Assembly (NCBI GenBank): GCA_030690755.1
Contig: JAUYGA010000219.1
Coordinates: forward strand, 1-6,077
Origin: Nanobdellota archaeon
Lineage (GTDB): Archaea > Nanobdellota > Nanobdellia > Woesearchaeales > JAUYGA01
DNA: 6,077 nt
Direction of reading: 5' to 3'
In this document: piece after piece, positions 5,191 through 6,077 of the stretch
How positions within the stretch are numbered: position 1 is the stretch's first letter
How the letters are laid out: the number at the start of each line of letters is the position of its first letter
Made by a program: the position numbers and the translations under genes
Notes under the pieces: model-generated
Seen by the model: only the letters and a program-made list of their open reading frames with translations
What the model was told of the DNA's origin: nothing
Databases searched by the model: none

Positions 5191-6077
5191 TTAAAAGACT
5201 CCGTGGATTTTATGCTTGCATTCAGGACAAAATCCAAAAGGAACCTTTGTTTTACTGCCCTTCATTAATCCATTAACCTTTTTTTGCTCATTAGCCGGGT
5301 TTAATGCGCTTTTTGGTTTGACTATCTTGTTGTTATAAAGTCCATATAAGGGCGTTCTTTCAATTAGCAATGTTTTGCATTCAGGGCAATACGTGTTTTC
5401 TCCATTTTCTGTTTCAATATTTCCTATGTAAACATAATCAAGATATTTATCTGCGATTTCTTTTGCTTTCTTCAATGTTTCAACAGGCGTCGGATGAAGA
5501 TTGGCTAGTTTATAGCATGGGAAAAACCTTGAAAAATGCAGCGGCGTGTATCTTCCAAGATTTTCAGAAATCCATATGCACATCTCTTCTATTTTTTTGA
5601 AATCATCATTCAATGTTGGAATTATCAAATTTATGACTTCAAACCAGACGCCTTCTTTTCTCATTGTTTTCATTGTTTCCAAAACAGGCTCAAGCCTTGC
5701 AGCGCTTATCTCCCTATAGAATTTGTCATCAAAACATTTTAAATCAACATGAGCTGCGTCAATGCGCTTACAAAGATCTTTAAGCGGCTTTTGGTTTATG
5801 TAGCCGTTTGTTACAAAGATATTTTTCAGGCCTTTTTTCCTTGCTAGTTTTGCAGTATCCATCGCATATTCGATAAATACAATAGGATCATTATACGTGT
5901 AAGAAATACTTGGACAGTCTTGTGATATTGCTCCATCAACTGCTTTTTTAGGCGGAAGATCAATATAACCGGTAACCTCAATCGGATTCTGTGAAATATC
6001 CGCATTCTGGCAGTGTTTGCAGTGCAGATTGCATCCTGCAGTCCCAAAAGAAAACGTATTGGTTCCAGGCATGAAAT
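5191..6077 (-). CDS. amrS: AmmeMemoRadiSam system radical SAM enzyme (N-terminus outside the window)
   Basis: AmrS-family proteins resemble pyruvate formate-lyase activating enzymes and are named after their genomic linkage to AMMECR1- and MEMO1-like proteins; their substrate is not firmly established. Counting from the methionine at 6072, CNLHCKHC gives the CX3CX2C site (C14, C18, C21) for the 4Fe-4S cluster that cleaves S-adenosylmethionine. Family blocks follow: SYTYNDPIVFIEYAMDTAKL, KNIFVTNGYI, AHVDLKCFDDKFYREI, RLEPVLETM, LIIPTLND and TPLHFSRFFP. Two C-terminal CPEC pairs (229-232 and 282-285) form a zinc ribbon ending in HGVF. AmrS proteins normally carry a further N-terminal Cys-rich region, and the frame stays open past 6072, with phenylalanine just before (FMPGTNTFS matches the usual FLPGS-TFS block), so the true start lies beyond the right edge and the methionine at 6072 is internal. 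The spacer between the two CPEC pairs seems long. Confidence 0.92.
   Translation of the reverse strand, partial: FMPGTNTFSFGTAGCNLHCKHCQNADISQNPIEVTGYIDLPPKKAVDGAISQDCPSISYTYNDPIVFIEYAMDTAKLARKKGLKNIFVTNGYINQKPLKDLCKRIDAAHVDLKCFDDKFYREISAARLEPVLETMKTMRKEGVWFEVINLIIPTLNDDFKKIEEMCIWISENLGRYTPLHFSRFFPCYKLANLHPTPVETLKKAKEIADKYLDYVYIGNIETENGENTYCPECKTLLIERTPLYGLYNNKIVKPKSALNPANEQKKVNGLMKGSKTKVPFGFCPECKHKIHGVF

Noticed and set aside
5844..6047. Minus-strand frame of 67 codons inside the radical SAM gene
   Set aside because: It overlaps the strongly conserved CX3CX2C-containing frame and shows no motif of its own.
1..6077. Insertion sequence, CRISPR array or integration site
   Set aside because: No transposase, no terminal inverted repeats with target duplications, no regular repeat-spacer array and no tRNA gene were seen.

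Overview
The window looks like a piece of an AT-rich archaeal chromosome, most plausibly from a small-genome DPANN-type lineage (Woesearchaeota or Pacearchaeota-like). The evidence is TATA-box-like elements instead of bacterial -35/-10 pairs, T-tract terminators without stems, a secreted protein loaded with N-glycosylation sequons, an AmrS-type radical SAM protein, ScpB and a bacterial-type gyrase A subunit. The lineage is an inference; the window holds no rRNA or ribosomal-protein marker.

All seven genes I can support lie on the minus strand, so the natural reading order runs from high to low coordinates. First comes the C-terminal part of an AmrS-family radical SAM protein (cut at the right edge, stop at 5191). 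An intergenic stretch with a T-rich terminator and candidate TATA boxes follows. Next is a long secreted, single-anchor surface protein with a lamin-tail-like domain, an Asn/Thr-rich linker packed with sequons and two further beta-rich regions (3167-4996). Only 37 bases later starts a 201-residue protein that I do not recognise; it looks like a ferredoxin/ACT-like alpha/beta half joined to a C-terminal winged helix (2524-3129). Then come scpB with an unusual acidic tail (1560-2459), a 48-residue CxxC/CxxC zinc-ribbon protein (1368-1514), a CysQ-like inositol-monophosphatase-family phosphatase (443-1291), a terminator and leader region, and the first 68 codons of gyrA (1-206, cut at the left edge).

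Functionally, gyrA and scpB point to chromosome topology and segregation. The unknown 201-residue gene sits where scpA normally sits, and it could be read with scpB, the zinc-ribbon gene and the surface-protein gene as one transcript (gaps of 37, 64 and 45 bases). The phosphatase appears to have its own promoter. The plus strand carries no convincing gene. The most interesting items are the unknown scpB-linked gene with its 10-bp-phased AAGAT repeats at the start, the sequon-dense surface protein, and a broken protein-like reading frame in the gyrA leader.
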